This document shows positions 44,962 to 55,561 of a stretch of DNA of 64,000 nucleotides, piece after piece. The translations under genes and the position numbers were made by a program. The number at the start of each line of letters is the position of its first letter. The first letter of the stretch is position 1. The stretch is from Zongyangia hominis (lineage in GTDB: Bacteria; Bacillota; Clostridia; Oscillospirales; Ruminococcaceae), in NCBI RefSeq assembly GCF_014385095.1, contig NZ_JACRTC010000002.1:321402-385401 (forward strand). The letters run 5' to 3'. The notes beneath the pieces are model-generated. The model searched no databases and was not told the origin of the DNA. It saw only the letters and a list, made by a program, of their open reading frames with translations.

Positions 44962-45390
44962 TTCTGTCCTCCAGTGGCGGATACCCGTCTTTTTTAGGAA
45001 CGCCAGCTGGTAGGACCGGCTCTCAGTCTATTAAAGAACGCCGGTTACATTAAGTGACAATCAAGATGCTTTATTCGGTTGCGCATGATACTTTAATGGG
45101 CAGTTTGATGCAGGTAGTGTCTTAAAAAAAGGCACGCTTTTCCCGTGCATTTTGAGGCCTGAAAGTGCCTTTGGAGGTATTCGTCAATCTATCTACTTGT
45201 TTGCCGAAATCTTCTACACATCCGTGGGCGGGGGAAAAGGCCGTAAAACGCAAAAAAACGAGGCCTCCGACCTGAAAAATCAGGCGGAGACCCCGCTTTG
45301 GCGGGTTTATCTGCGTAGCTGTTGGGCATCCACGGTAAAACCGTTTTCGGATTTCGATCCAAAAAGCCCGCAAACCCGCATGAAAGCTAA
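44962..45390. other. Gap at the right edge of the AT-rich block
   Basis: About 430 bases between the GntR-type gene and the tRNA-Leu terminator. It contains an inverted repeat AAAGGCAC (45129-45136) with GTGCCTTT (45164-45171) and a hairpin near 45263-45290 built on CTCCG/CGGAG. No gene is supported. Composition changes here from AT-rich to GC-rich. Confidence 0.5.
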
Positions 45391-45425
45391 GAAAAAAGGG
45401 TTGACATCTTTTTTGTCAACCCTTC
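45391..45425 (-). terminator. Terminator of tRNA-Leu
   Basis: GGGTTGAC (45398-45405) and GTCAACCC (45415-45422) form the stem; on the minus strand it is followed by TTTTTTC, two bases after the tRNA CCA. Confidence 0.9.
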
Positions 45426-45426
45426 A

Positions 45427-45513
45427 TGGTGCCGGTGGCGGGGGTCGAACCCGCACCCTGTTGCCAGGACTGGATTTTGAGTCCAGCACGTCTGCCAATT
45501 CCATCACACCGGC
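45427..45513 (-). tRNA. tRNA-Leu (anticodon CAA)
   Basis: The minus strand reads a class II tRNA of 87 bases with encoded CCA: acceptor GCCGGTG paired with CACCGGC, anticodon stem CTGGA/TCCAG around CTCAAAA (anticodon CAA, reading UUG), long variable arm CCTGGCAACAGG, and T arm GCGGGTTCGACCCCCGC. The 3' end faces the AT-rich block, the side on which integrative elements insert at tRNA genes. Confidence 0.96.
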
Positions 45514-45590
45514 TTATGTATGTCAGCTTTCTTATTATACAAAAATTGCCCACCAGAATCAAGGGGTGTGAAGAAAAAAAGAAACACATT

Positions 45591-45644
45591 AACAAAACCG
45601 GACGTCCCCCAGCGCCATTTCACACGGAGGGGTTCGTCCGGTTT
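45591..45644 (-). terminator. Intrinsic terminator of the flavin reductase-rubredoxin gene
   Basis: AAACCGGACG (45595-45604) pairs with CGTCCGGTTT (45635-45644), with inner CCCC/GGGG pairing; TTTTGTTAATG follows on the minus strand. Confidence 0.8.
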
Positions 45645-45683
45645 GCTTTCCCATTCGTTGATTTTCTCCTCTACGGAGGGCGT

Positions 45684-46304
45684 CTAAAGCTTCACCAATT
45701 TGTCGGGGCCCATACCGCAGATGGGACAGACGAACCCCTCGGGGATGATGTCCGATTCCAGATGATAGCCGCAGATGGAACACTGATACCCCTTCCCCGA
45801 CTCTTCCCGGTAGGAAGGCGCATTCTTGGGGGTGGTTCCCTTTTTGACTTCATGATAATACCCATAAGTCATGGGGGCCTCCGGAGAGAGGACCTCCGCC
45901 TCTGTCAGCTCGCCGATGAACATCACATGGGTTCCCAGATCCAGACGGTCCACAATTTTACAGCTCATGCGGGCGCTGGCCATGGCCGTCACATAGGGGA
46001 CCTGGGCCTCGTCCCGGCGATGGGGGAACTTTCTGAATTTGTTCACCTCGCAGCTTTTCTTAAAACCGAACTCCCCGATGAGATCCATGTCCGCCTCCTC
46101 CGAGAGGGCCACCGCGGCGAAGACGCCGGATTTTTCCATCATCTGCTCGGTGCAGTTCTCTTTGTTCAGCGTGATCGCCAGCTTGACCGGGGAGGCGGTA
46201 ACCTGCATTAAGGTGTTGGCCACACAACCACAGTCTTGGCCGTCCAGCGTGGTGGAGATGAGATAGAGTCCGCAGCCGATCTTTTGTAATGCCATGCTGT
46301 CCAT
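45684..46304 (-). CDS. Flavin reductase domain-rubredoxin fusion
   Basis: A 206-residue protein resembling high-molecular-weight rubredoxin. Residues 1-150 are a flavin reductase-like FMN domain (LYLISTTLDGQDCGCVANTL and the SCEVNKF region). The C-terminal rubredoxin-type ribbon has YQCSICGYHLESD and GFVCPICGMGPDKLV, giving four Cys for one iron. In acetogens and other anaerobes such fusions donate electrons to oxygen- or NO-reducing flavodiiron proteins. Start at 46304 follows TTGGAGGAAG. Single gene with its own terminator. Desulfoferrodoxin elsewhere in the window fits the same oxygen-defence theme. Confidence 0.85.
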   Translation of the reverse strand: MDSMALQKIGCGLYLISTTLDGQDCGCVANTLMQVTASPVKLAITLNKENCTEQMMEKSGVFAAVALSEEADMDLIGEFGFKKSCEVNKFRKFPHRRDEAQVPYVTAMASARMSCKIVDRLDLGTHVMFIGELTEAEVLSPEAPMTYGYYHEVKKGTTPKNAPSYREESGKGYQCSICGYHLESDIIPEGFVCPICGMGPDKLVKL

Positions 46305-46524
46305 AAACTTCCTCCAAATAATATTAATAATCATTACTGTTTATTGTTATCATACTCTATCCGCCTGAATCTGTCAAGATTTTATCCTAAATAATTACAC
46401 TGTTTTTCCCAACCGTCCAATTCTGAGAAAGCGCCGGCCTCCCCTTGATTTCCCCCGCCAAAGGGGGCATAATGGGGGACAGGAAGAATTGCCTTCCCCA
46501 TTTTCTCATAAAGGAGGAGCTTCG

Positions 46525-47148
46525 ATGTCTGTTTCCAGCGGCCATTCCCTGGGCCCCGCCCAATTTTTCCGTAAGGAACTCTCTAAAATCTTTTGGTTTT
46601 GCCTCATAGGATTTCTACTTTGTTTTTTCGCCGTCTTTCTCGTCTTCTATTTTCAGCCGGAGCTATCCCAGAACCTGATGAATGAACTCTCTGAGATGTT
46701 TGCCTCCAAGAACATCTATACCTCGACCGGCGGCATCTCCTTCCTCTCCCTATTTTTTAATAATGCCCGGGCCAGCCTGCTCATGACGGCGGTGGGACTT
46801 CTCCCCTTCCTCTTCCTGCCCGGCTGGATTCTTGCCTTTAACGCGGCCATTGTCGGCATTGCGGCGGGCGCCTCCCTCAATATAGGGCTCAGTCCCGCCT
46901 CCCTGACAATGGGTCTTTTGCCCCACGGCATCTTTGAAATTCCCGCCCTCTGCCTGGCGGCGGCGCTGGGCATCTATCTGTGCAAGGAGCTTGTCAAAAA
47001 GCTCATCGGTAGAAGCGAGCTCTCTTCTTTCGGCGGCGTCTTTCTCTCCATCCTCCGCTTTTTCCTGTGCGTGGTGCTCCCCCTGCTGCTGGTGGCGGCG
47101 CTGATGGAAGCCTTTGTCACTCCCCTGCTCATGGAGCTGACCCTCTAG
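46525..47148 (+). CDS. spoIIM: SpoIIM-family membrane protein
   Basis: A 207-residue DUF95/SpoIIM family protein with five hydrophobic segments (about residues 24-46, 76-98, 104-124, 132-153 and 173-200). Family-type features are FFNNARASLLM, GWILAFNAAIVG and LLPHGIFEIPAL. SpoIIM, with SpoIID and SpoIIP, drives peptidoglycan remodelling during engulfment; other family members have unknown roles, so assignment to sporulation is probable rather than certain. The start at 46525 has AGGAGG eight bases upstream. It is the only plus-strand gene in this stretch and has its own terminator. Confidence 0.8.
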   Translation: MSVSSGHSLGPAQFFRKELSKIFWFCLIGFLLCFFAVFLVFYFQPELSQNLMNELSEMFASKNIYTSTGGISFLSLFFNNARASLLMTAVGLLPFLFLPGWILAFNAAIVGIAAGASLNIGLSPASLTMGLLPHGIFEIPALCLAAALGIYLCKELVKKLIGRSELSSFGGVFLSILRFFLCVVLPLLLVAALMEAFVTPLLMELTL

Positions 47149-47192
47149 CGTCCCCGCCCCACGCGGGAGAAACACAGCTATGTATCCGCGTC

Positions 47193-47224
47193 AAAAGCAG
47201 CCGTTATAAACGGCTGCTTTTTTG
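47193..47224 (+). terminator. Intrinsic terminator after spoIIM
   Basis: AAAAGCAGCCG pairs with CGGCTGCTTTT around TTATAAA, with a T-run continuing to TTTTTT. Confidence 0.9.
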
Positions 47225-47400
47225 GTGCATGCTCCATGCGTGCCGCGCCGGCATCGCAATCGCAGGGAATACGGCATGCCACCAACGGACCCATAAGCGC
47301 AGGGTGGGCGACTATGCTGCATCGAAACCGCAAATGCGGAGCACACGGCAATCTGTCAAGAAAAGCAAGGCGCGGCATCCCCGCTGGCCGCCACTCCGCA

Positions 47401-47436
47401 AAAAAGGCGGGAGACCCTTGGGCCTCCCGCCTTTTT
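47401..47436. terminator. Bidirectional terminator after pfkA
   Basis: AAAAAGGCGGGAG (47401-47413) pairs with CTCCCGCCTTTTT (47424-47436). A-run and T-run on the two sides let it work in both directions; pfkA stops at 47444 on the minus strand. The sequence between this and the spoIIM terminator shows nothing identifiable. Confidence 0.92.
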
Positions 47437-47443
47437 ATTCTCT

Positions 47444-48520
47444 TTAGTCTCCCATGCTGATACCCAAATCCCGGGCCGACTGGACGATCTCGCTGTCTTT
47501 CGGCACCATTTTGAGCTTTCCGGCCACCTCGGTTAAGGGCACTGGGACGATTTTGCCGTCCTTGAGGGCCACCATATTACCGAAGTTGCCGTCTTTGATG
47601 AGCTGGGCCGCCGCCGTACCCAAGCGGGTGGAGAGCACCCGGTCATAGGCGCAGGGACTGCCGCCCCGCTGGAAATGTCCGGGAATCGTGACCCGGATTT
47701 CCTGGCCGGTCTTCTCTCCCAGCTCCCGGGCCAGGCGGTAGGAAATGGAGGGCTCGAGCATCTGGGCCCGGGCGGCCTTAAACTCCTTTTTGCTCATCTT
47801 GGCCTCCTCCACCGACTTGGCCCCTTCGGCCACCGCCAGGATGGAGAAGCGCTTGCCCGATTGGTTGCGGTCCTTGATCACCTTGGCCACCTTATCCACA
47901 CTGTACGGAATCTCGGGAATCAGGATGACGTCGGCGCCGCCCGCGATGCCCGCGTAGAGGGTGAGCCATCCCACCTTATGGCCCATGATCTCCACGATGA
48001 AGACACGGCCGTGGGAGGTAGCGGTGGTGTGGATGCAGTCGACCACATTGGTGGCGATGTTGACCGCGCTCTGGAAGCCGAAGGTAGCGTCGGTGCCCCA
48101 CAGGTCGTTGTCGATGGTCTTGGGCAAGGTGACCACGTTGATGCCCTCCTGGCTGAGGAGGTTGGCGGTCTTGTGGGTGCCGTTGCCGCCCAGAATGACC
48201 AAGCAGTCAAACTTCATCTTCCGGCAGGTTTCCTTCATCTTGTCTAGTTTCTGGACATTGTTTTCGTCCGGCACCTGCATGAGCTTGAAGGGCTGGCGGG
48301 AGGTGCCCAGGATGGTGCCGCCCCGGATGAGTATGCCGGAGAAATCCGACGGCTTCATCAGCTGGCAGTCCCCCTCAATCAGCCCCCGGTATCCGTCCCG
48401 GATGCCGTAGATCTCTACGTCCTTTCCCAGCTCATGATACAAGGCTTTGGCCACGCCCCGCAGCGCCGCGTTGAGTCCCTGGCAGTCTCCGCCGCTTGTC
48501 AGCATTCCTATCTTTTTCAT
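47444..48520 (-). CDS. pfkA: 6-phosphofructokinase, mixed ATP/PPi-type active site
   Basis: A 358-residue phosphofructokinase for the committed glycolytic step. N-terminus IGMLTSGGDCQGLNAALRG; catalytic TIDND in LPKTIDNDLWGTDATFGF. At the phosphoryl-donor site, GGNGT keeps Gly where ATP enzymes have Gly and PPi enzymes Asp, but with Asn before it instead of Asp. PKTIDND has the Lys typical of PPi-dependent and long clade enzymes, where short ATP enzymes have Gly. This Gly/Lys combination marks the group III family; donor preference needs assay. The ATG at 48520 has AAAGGATGG upstream; 48529 is an alternative. Confidence 0.9.
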   Translation of the reverse strand: MKKIGMLTSGGDCQGLNAALRGVAKALYHELGKDVEIYGIRDGYRGLIEGDCQLMKPSDFSGILIRGGTILGTSRQPFKLMQVPDENNVQKLDKMKETCRKMKFDCLVILGGNGTHKTANLLSQEGINVVTLPKTIDNDLWGTDATFGFQSAVNIATNVVDCIHTTATSHGRVFIVEIMGHKVGWLTLYAGIAGGADVILIPEIPYSVDKVAKVIKDRNQSGKRFSILAVAEGAKSVEEAKMSKKEFKAARAQMLEPSISYRLARELGEKTGQEIRVTIPGHFQRGGSPCAYDRVLSTRLGTAAAQLIKDGNFGNMVALKDGKIVPVPLTEVAGKLKMVPKDSEIVQSARDLGISMGD

Positions 48521-48762
48521 GGAATCCATCCTTTCTCTTTCCAAACTCTCCCGGTAACCGCTGAGCGGTCAGGCCGTGGGCCGGAATATCCTCTTGTTTT
48601 CAGTATAAGGGATACCGCGGCGAAAGGCAACCGAAAAACTCCCTTTGGGCCGGGAAATCCTCCTTTTTCATTGTGCCCCTTCCCGCCCGCTCTAAACCAT
48701 CCAGAAAGACGCGGGAGCCGAAAGTCTATCGCTCCGTTGCAACCCCAATGCCCCAAAGCGAA

Positions 48763-48799
48763 AAAGCGCCCGCGGAAACGAATCATCCGCGGGCGCTTT
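48763..48799 (-). terminator. Intrinsic terminator of the spoIIA operon
   Basis: AAAGCGCCCGCGGA (48763-48776) pairs with TCCGCGGGCGCTTT (48786-48799), overlapping the sigF stop codon; TTCGCTTTGG follows on the minus strand. Confidence 0.85.
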
Positions 48800-49472
48800 A
48801 CCCGGTGAGCTGCTCTCTTAAGCAGCCCAAAATCTTCTTTTCCCGCCGGGAGACCTGCACCTGGGTCATTCCCAGCACCTTGGCCACCTCGGTCTGGGTC
48901 TTACCGCCGAAGTAGCGCATGACAATCAGCCTTCGGTCCCGCTCGTCGAGGGTGGTAATCACCTCCCGCAGAGAGAGCAGATCAGCCACATTTTCCTCGT
49001 GGGAGGAAACGGGGATGTCGAACTGTCCGCCCCCCTCGTCGTCGTTTTCGGTCAGCGAGATGGGGGGCTGGGCGGCTCCCACGGCCTCCACCACGGCGGA
49101 CACATCCACTTGCAAATTTTCCGCCAGCTCGTTGACGGTGGGCTCCCGCCCCAGCCGGATGGCCATCTGCTCCCGGGTCCTGACGCATTTGAGGGAGAGC
49201 TCCTTGAGGGTGCGCCCCACCTTGACGCTGCCGCCGTCCCGGAAGAGGCGCTTCATCTCCCCCAGGATGACCGGCACCGCGTAGGTGGAAAACTTGACGC
49301 CACGCTCGGTGTCGAAGGCGTCGGCCGCTTTGATGAGTCCCATACAACCGGCCTGGAATAGGTCGTCGTACTCGATGCCCCGCCCTTTGAAGCGATGGGC
49401 GCAGGAATGAACCAGGCCCAGATTATTTTCAATCACCTGTTCCCGGGAAGTTTCCTGAGTTTTCAAATTCAT
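48798..49472 (-). CDS. sigF: Forespore sigma factor F
   Basis: A 224-residue sigma-70 factor of the SigF/SigG type. Region 2: YDDLFQAGCMGLIKAADAFD and GVKFSTYAVPVILGEMKRLF; region 3: LSLKCVRTREQMAIRLGREP; region 4: TLDERDRRLIVMRYFGGKTQ and the helix-turn-helix VAKVLGMTQVQVSRREKKIL. Third gene of the spoIIAA-spoIIAB-sigF operon, 27 bases after spoIIAB. It is the first forespore-specific factor, held inactive by SpoIIAB until SpoIIAA is dephosphorylated. Confidence 0.95.
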   Translation of the reverse strand: MNLKTQETSREQVIENNLGLVHSCAHRFKGRGIEYDDLFQAGCMGLIKAADAFDTERGVKFSTYAVPVILGEMKRLFRDGGSVKVGRTLKELSLKCVRTREQMAIRLGREPTVNELAENLQVDVSAVVEAVGAAQPPISLTENDDEGGGQFDIPVSSHEENVADLLSLREVITTLDERDRRLIVMRYFGGKTQTEVAKVLGMTQVQVSRREKKILGCLREQLTG

Positions 49473-49499
49473 GCCCCCTGTCCAAGATTATGTAGAGGC

Positions 49500-49937
49500 T
49501 CATCTGGCCCTTTGCTCGATCTTCTTGGTCAGAGTGACAATGGTCCCTTTTCCCAGGGTGGAACGGACCGTGACCTTGTCCATAAACGACTCCATGACGG
49601 AGAATCCCAGTCCCGCCCGCTCGTCCCCTTGGGCTGTCGTGAAGAGGGGCTCCATGGCCTGCTTGACGTCCGCGATACCGCAGCCCCGATCCCGAATCTT
49701 CACCATGAATACGCCGCCCTCTAAAATGCGCGCTTCCAGGGTGATCATGCCGATTTCCCCGGCGTAGGCGTGGACGATGCAGTTGGTCACCGCCTCGCTT
49801 ACCGCCGTCTTGATGTCGGCGATTTCCGCCACCGTTGGATCCAGCTGCGCCGCAAAGGACGCCACCGCCGACCGGGCGAAGCCTTCGTTGACGGATTTGC
49901 TGGGAATTTTCAGTCTCATTTCATTGATGATGTTCAT
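49500..49937 (-). CDS. spoIIAB: Anti-sigma F factor / serine kinase SpoIIAB
   Basis: A 145-residue GHKL-fold protein that binds sigma F and phosphorylates SpoIIAA on Ser. ATP-binding boxes are visible: VSEAVTNCIVHAYAG (N box), IRDRGCGIADVKQAMEP (G1 box) and GLGFSVMESFMDKVTV (G2 box). Start at 49937 follows GGAGGAGAGCG; a longer reading adds 15 unlike residues. Neighbours and order are those of the canonical spoIIA operon. Confidence 0.96.
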   Translation of the reverse strand: MNIINEMRLKIPSKSVNEGFARSAVASFAAQLDPTVAEIADIKTAVSEAVTNCIVHAYAGEIGMITLEARILEGGVFMVKIRDRGCGIADVKQAMEPLFTTAQGDERAGLGFSVMESFMDKVTVRSTLGKGTIVTLTKKIEQRAR

Positions 49938-49953
49938 CCTTCGCTCTCCTCCT

Positions 49954-50265
49954 CTATTGTTCGTCGTCCATCCGAGCCACACGGTGCAGTCCCGCGATCT
50001 GCATCACCTTGCGGATGTTCCCCTTGGCCCCCTGGATTTTGACCTCCCCGCCAAAGGACTTCATCAGCCGCACCCGGCCCATGACCAGTCCGATGCCGGA
50101 GCTATCCATAAAACTGACGTCGGAAAAATCTAGAATCAGGGTGCCCGGACGCACCCGCTCCGCCACCGTGTCGATCTCCTCCCGCATGGCCTTGGCCGAA
50201 TGATGGTCGATTTCCCCGATGAGGAACACCATCATCAGTTCCTGCGCCGTTTCAATTCTCAACAT
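49954..50265 (-). CDS. spoIIAA: Anti-anti-sigma factor SpoIIAA
   Basis: A 103-residue STAS-domain protein. Dephosphorylated SpoIIAA frees sigma F from SpoIIAB. The phosphorylation site is in DFSDVSFMDSSGIGLVMGR, the conserved DSSG motif near residues 55-58. The start at 50265 has GAAGGAAG upstream. A sigma-H promoter is expected upstream, but the next 320 bases are the repeat family described at 50303, and I could not identify a clear promoter. Confidence 0.95.
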   Translation of the reverse strand: MLRIETAQELMMVFLIGEIDHHSAKAMREEIDTVAERVRPGTLILDFSDVSFMDSSGIGLVMGRVRLMKSFGGEVKIQGAKGNIRKVMQIAGLHRVARMDDEQ

Positions 50266-50302
50266 TTTTTCTTCCTTCCCTTCTTCCGCGCCTACCGACG
50301 AG

Positions 50303-50580
50303 GTTGACACGTTCTAGGCTTGTTCGAGTCATTGCCGCGGCACTCGCGTTCAGGCTTCCAACTCACCGCAACGCGGCATCCCGCACCGGAAGGTGCCGCG
50401 GCCTCGGCCTGTTCGCAACACCGCCGTGCCACAGCGCGAATCGCCTGCGGCAGCTTGCCGCCCGCGCCTGCCGGCGGGGGACGACGCGTTCTAGGCTTGT
50501 TCGAGTCATTGCCGCCGCGGCACTCGCGTTCAGGCTTCCACCTCACCACAGCGCGGCATCCCGCACCGGGAGGTGCCGGA
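50303..50580 (+). repeat. GC-rich intergenic repeat, two full units and one partial
   Basis: Units at about 50303-50400 and 50481-50580 share GTTCTAGGCTTGTTCGAGTC and then GGCACTCGCGTTCAGGCTTC, differing by a three-base insertion and a few substitutions. Both end with GCGGCATCCCGCACCGG. A partial unit between them holds GCAACACCGCCGTG. Same orientation as the copies at 3.1, 54.9 and 63.8 kb. They fill the upstream region of the spoIIA operon. Confidence 0.8.
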
Positions 50581-50587
50581 GGCGCGC

Positions 50588-50625
50588 GAAATCCGATACC
50601 ATATGTCTCTATGGTATCGGATTTC
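50588..50625. repeat. Perfect 16-bp inverted repeat
   Basis: GAAATCCGATACCATA (50588-50603) and its exact complement (50610-50625) enclose a six-base loop. It lies 45 bases after folC stops on the minus strand and directly beside the repeat array, so it may terminate folC without a U-tract or mark the array boundary. Confidence 0.7.
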
Positions 50626-50669
50626 TCCTAAAATATTGGTCGAAGCCGGTGCGCGGTTCCGATGTTCTT

Positions 50670-51959
50670 TTAGCGTTTTTGCAGGAGGGCTGTCATCTTT
50701 TCCCGCATGGAGGTCGCAAGGTAGAGGGAACCGCAGATGAACAGGACGTCCTCCTCCCCCATTCCCTCCATGGCATAGGCAATCGCGGCGTCGTAATCCT
50801 CAAAGGCCGCCGTCTCGGGGACATAGACCCGAGCAAGCTCTGCCAGCACCGCCGGATCGAGGGCCCGGCCGTTTTCCGGGCGGATGGTGGCCAAACGCCG
50901 GCAATACGGGGCGATGAGCGCCACCGAGGCCCGATAATCCTTGTCGGAAAGCATCCCCATGATGACCCGGATGTCTTTGTGGTCCAGGGACGCCATGACC
51001 TTTTCCAGCGCCTGCATACCGGACAGGTTATGGGCCCCGTCCAGGACGATGAGGGGGCGCTCGCAGAGTACCTCCATCCGGGCCGGGAACCGCACCGACG
51101 CAAGTCCCTCCACGATGGCGGCGTCCGGGACGGCGTACCCTCTCTCCCGCAGGGCCAGGAGGGTCTCCACGGCAGTGACGGCGTTGGCGATCTGGTGGCG
51201 TCCCGCCATCCGCAGTCGAAGCGCCAGCCCCCGGTAGCGAAACCGAGAGCCCAGCATGGTCTCTTCCCCGATGTCCGCCCCGGCGAAATTCCCCATGATG
51301 AGCGGGTTACCCCGCTTTGCGGCGTGCTCCATGATGACCGCCAGGGCCTCCGGCTCCTGGAGGGGGTAGCAGACGGTGACGCCGCCGGGTTTGATGATGC
51401 CGCACTTTTCCATGGCGATCTGGGCGAGGGTGTCCCCCAGCACGTCGGTGTGGTCGAGGCTGATGGAGCAGATCACCGACGCTTCCGGGACGCCGATGAC
51501 ATTGGTGGCGTCAAAGCGGCCGCCCAGCCCCACTTCCAGGCAGACGATGTCGCAGCCCCGCTCATAATACCAGAGGAAAGCCGCCGCCGTGATGGCTTCA
51601 AACTCGGTGATGATTTCATCCCGGGCGGCCATCTCCTCGATCTGGGGCCGCACCCGGTCCATGAGGGCGCACAGCTCCTCCTCCGTGATCATGGCCCCGT
51701 TTATCTGCATCCGCTCCCTAAACTCCACCACATAGGGGGAGATATAGAGTCCCGTCCGGTATCCCGCCCGCTGTAAGGCCGCGGCAATCATGCAGGTGGT
51801 GGAACCCTTGCCGTTGGTTCCGGCCACGTGGACGAATTTGAGCTTCTCCTGGGGATTGCCCAGCCTTTTTAACAGGGTGCGGATTCTCTCCAACCCCGGC
51901 CGGGAGCCAAACCGGAGCAGAGAGTGGATGTGGTCCAGTGTTTCCTGATAAGTCGTCAT
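50670..51959 (-). CDS. folC: Folylpolyglutamate / dihydrofolate synthase
   Basis: A 429-residue Mur-ligase family enzyme that adds glutamate to folates with ATP. P-loop VAGTNGKGSTTCMIA is near residue 47, the folate/Mg region CLEVGLGGRFDATNVI near residue 136, and LDGAHNLSGMQALEK near residue 300. Length and organisation are typical. It begins nine bases after AAGGAGAAACC and only 50 bases after valS; the valS terminator lies just before its start, so transcription is probably by partial read-through, a common valS-folC arrangement in Firmicutes. Confidence 0.93.
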   Translation of the reverse strand: MTTYQETLDHIHSLLRFGSRPGLERIRTLLKRLGNPQEKLKFVHVAGTNGKGSTTCMIAAALQRAGYRTGLYISPYVVEFRERMQINGAMITEEELCALMDRVRPQIEEMAARDEIITEFEAITAAAFLWYYERGCDIVCLEVGLGGRFDATNVIGVPEASVICSISLDHTDVLGDTLAQIAMEKCGIIKPGGVTVCYPLQEPEALAVIMEHAAKRGNPLIMGNFAGADIGEETMLGSRFRYRGLALRLRMAGRHQIANAVTAVETLLALRERGYAVPDAAIVEGLASVRFPARMEVLCERPLIVLDGAHNLSGMQALEKVMASLDHKDIRVIMGMLSDKDYRASVALIAPYCRRLATIRPENGRALDPAVLAELARVYVPETAAFEDYDAAIAYAMEGMGEEDVLFICGSLYLATSMREKMTALLQKR

Positions 51960-51971
51960 GGTTTCTCCTTA

Positions 51972-52003
51972 GAAAAAACAGGCCGGTTCAGTAACCGGCC
52001 TGT
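51972..52003 (-). terminator. Terminator between valS and folC
   Basis: ACAGGCCGGTT and AACCGGCCTGT pair perfectly around a four-base loop (51978-52003), followed on the minus strand by TTTTTTCT. folC starts 13 bases further on. Confidence 0.88.
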
Positions 52004-52008
52004 CGCTT

Positions 52009-54633
<2,625 letters not shown>

Positions 54634-54822
54634 GTTGATGATTCCCTCCCATTTACTCGCCGGAAAACCGGCTTCCCCTTATAAAAACGCGCGTCCTCTC
54701 CGGATGCGCAGGGTCGTGCCCGCACCGGCCCGCACTCATCGGGCCTCTGCTGTTTTTCATTCCGCAACGGACCGCTTTTCTGACGAATCCACGCCCTCTT
54801 GCGAGAAAAAACACTAAGTTAT

Positions 54823-54851
54823 ATTATCCCTTACTCCTCATCCTGTGTCAA
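54823..54851 (-). promoter_or_regulatory. valS promoter
   Basis: On the minus strand TTGACA (54851-54846), 17 bases, GATAAT (54828-54823), with an overlapping TAATAT. The leader to valS is about 180 bases and includes a small GCCGG/CCGGC hairpin. Confidence 0.7.
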
Positions 54852-54883
54852 GTAAAAAAACACCTACCGGTGGGGATAACGCG

Positions 54884-55097
54884 ATTCAGGTTCTATTCAC
54901 AACACTGCCGCGTCACCCGCGTTACAGTCTCGTACGCGCCGCAGCGCGGTATCCCGCACCGGCGGTCCCTACCGGGACAGGATGACGCGCCCTTGATTTC
55001 TTCCGCAACACTGCCGCGTCACTCGCGTTGCGGTCTCGTACAGGCCGCAGCGCGGTATCCCGCACCGGCAGGTGCCCCGCACCGGCAGGCGCCGTCA
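54884..55097 (+). repeat. GC-rich intergenic repeat, two units
   Basis: Two units (about 54884-54978 and 54980-55075) share CAACACTGCCGCGTCAC, CGCAGCGCGGTATCCCGCAC and CACCGGC endings; the second starts GATGACGCGCCCTTGATTTC. A short extra CCCGCACCGGCAGG follows. Same family and orientation as 3.1, 50.3 and 63.8 kb. Located between valS and the dfx terminator. Confidence 0.8.
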
Positions 55098-55132
55098 GAA
55101 AAAAGCGGGCGGAGGAAACTCCCTCCGCCCGC
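55098..55132 (-). terminator. Intrinsic terminator after desulfoferrodoxin
   Basis: GCGGGCGGAGG (55105-55115) and CCTCCGCCCGC (55122-55132) form the stem; TTTTTTCTG follows on the minus strand. Confidence 0.88.
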
Positions 55133-55144
55133 CGGCTCGTCCGT

Positions 55145-55534
55145 TTATTTTACCATGGTTCTCCACAGGCCGTGGAGGTTGCAATAGGCATAGACGGAAA
55201 CAGGTTTGTCGTCCACCACCGTAAACTCGGCCTGGGGCGCCGCGTCATGGCTAAGGCCCTTGCGCTGGCCGCCGTGCTTGGTCTCCAGGTAAATCCACTG
55301 GATGGAGTGTTCCTCGCTCATGGGATGATGGGTGCTGCCCACATCCACCGAGACCTTGTCCCCTTCCACCTTGACCACCGGCAGGTGCTTCTCCCCCGCC
55401 GCCTCGGTGGAATTGGCCTCGAGCTCCTGCATGGGCTCCCCGCAGCAGATGATGGGAACCCCGGCGTTGTGAATCATACCCACCAGGTTGCCGCAGTGCT
55501 TGCAGATGAAAAACTTCTGATCGTGTTGTGCCAT
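55145..55534 (-). CDS. dfx: Desulfoferrodoxin (superoxide reductase)
   Basis: A 129-residue 2Fe-type superoxide reductase that turns superoxide into peroxide without making oxygen, used by anaerobes. The N-terminal desulforedoxin-like iron site is FICKHCGNLVG plus IICCGEPM (Cys pairs). The C-terminal catalytic iron has His ligands in THHPMSEEHSIQW and the Cys/His pair in YAYCNLHGLW. The start has AAAGGAGAG upstream. It lies 27 bases after thioredoxin in the same direction, so the two probably form an oxidative-defence operon. Confidence 0.95.
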   Translation of the reverse strand: MAQHDQKFFICKHCGNLVGMIHNAGVPIICCGEPMQELEANSTEAAGEKHLPVVKVEGDKVSVDVGSTHHPMSEEHSIQWIYLETKHGGQRKGLSHDAAPQAEFTVVDDKPVSVYAYCNLHGLWRTMVK

Positions 55535-55561
55535 GTTTGTCTCTCCTTTCGTTTTCTCGCT

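Noticed and set aside
45427..45513. tRNA-Leu as an attachment site for a mobile element carrying the nitrogen block
   Set aside because: Position and orientation fit, but I found no duplicated tRNA end near 19.3-20 kb and no integrase, so I do not annotate att sites.
50304..51776. A 490-codon plus-strand frame covering the repeat array and folC
   Set aside because: It crosses repeats and the antisense of folC; no ribosome-binding site or family resemblance.
54634..54845. T-box leader expected upstream of valS
   Set aside because: No AGGGTGGNACCGCG-type core is present in the 180-base leader; only a small hairpin is seen.
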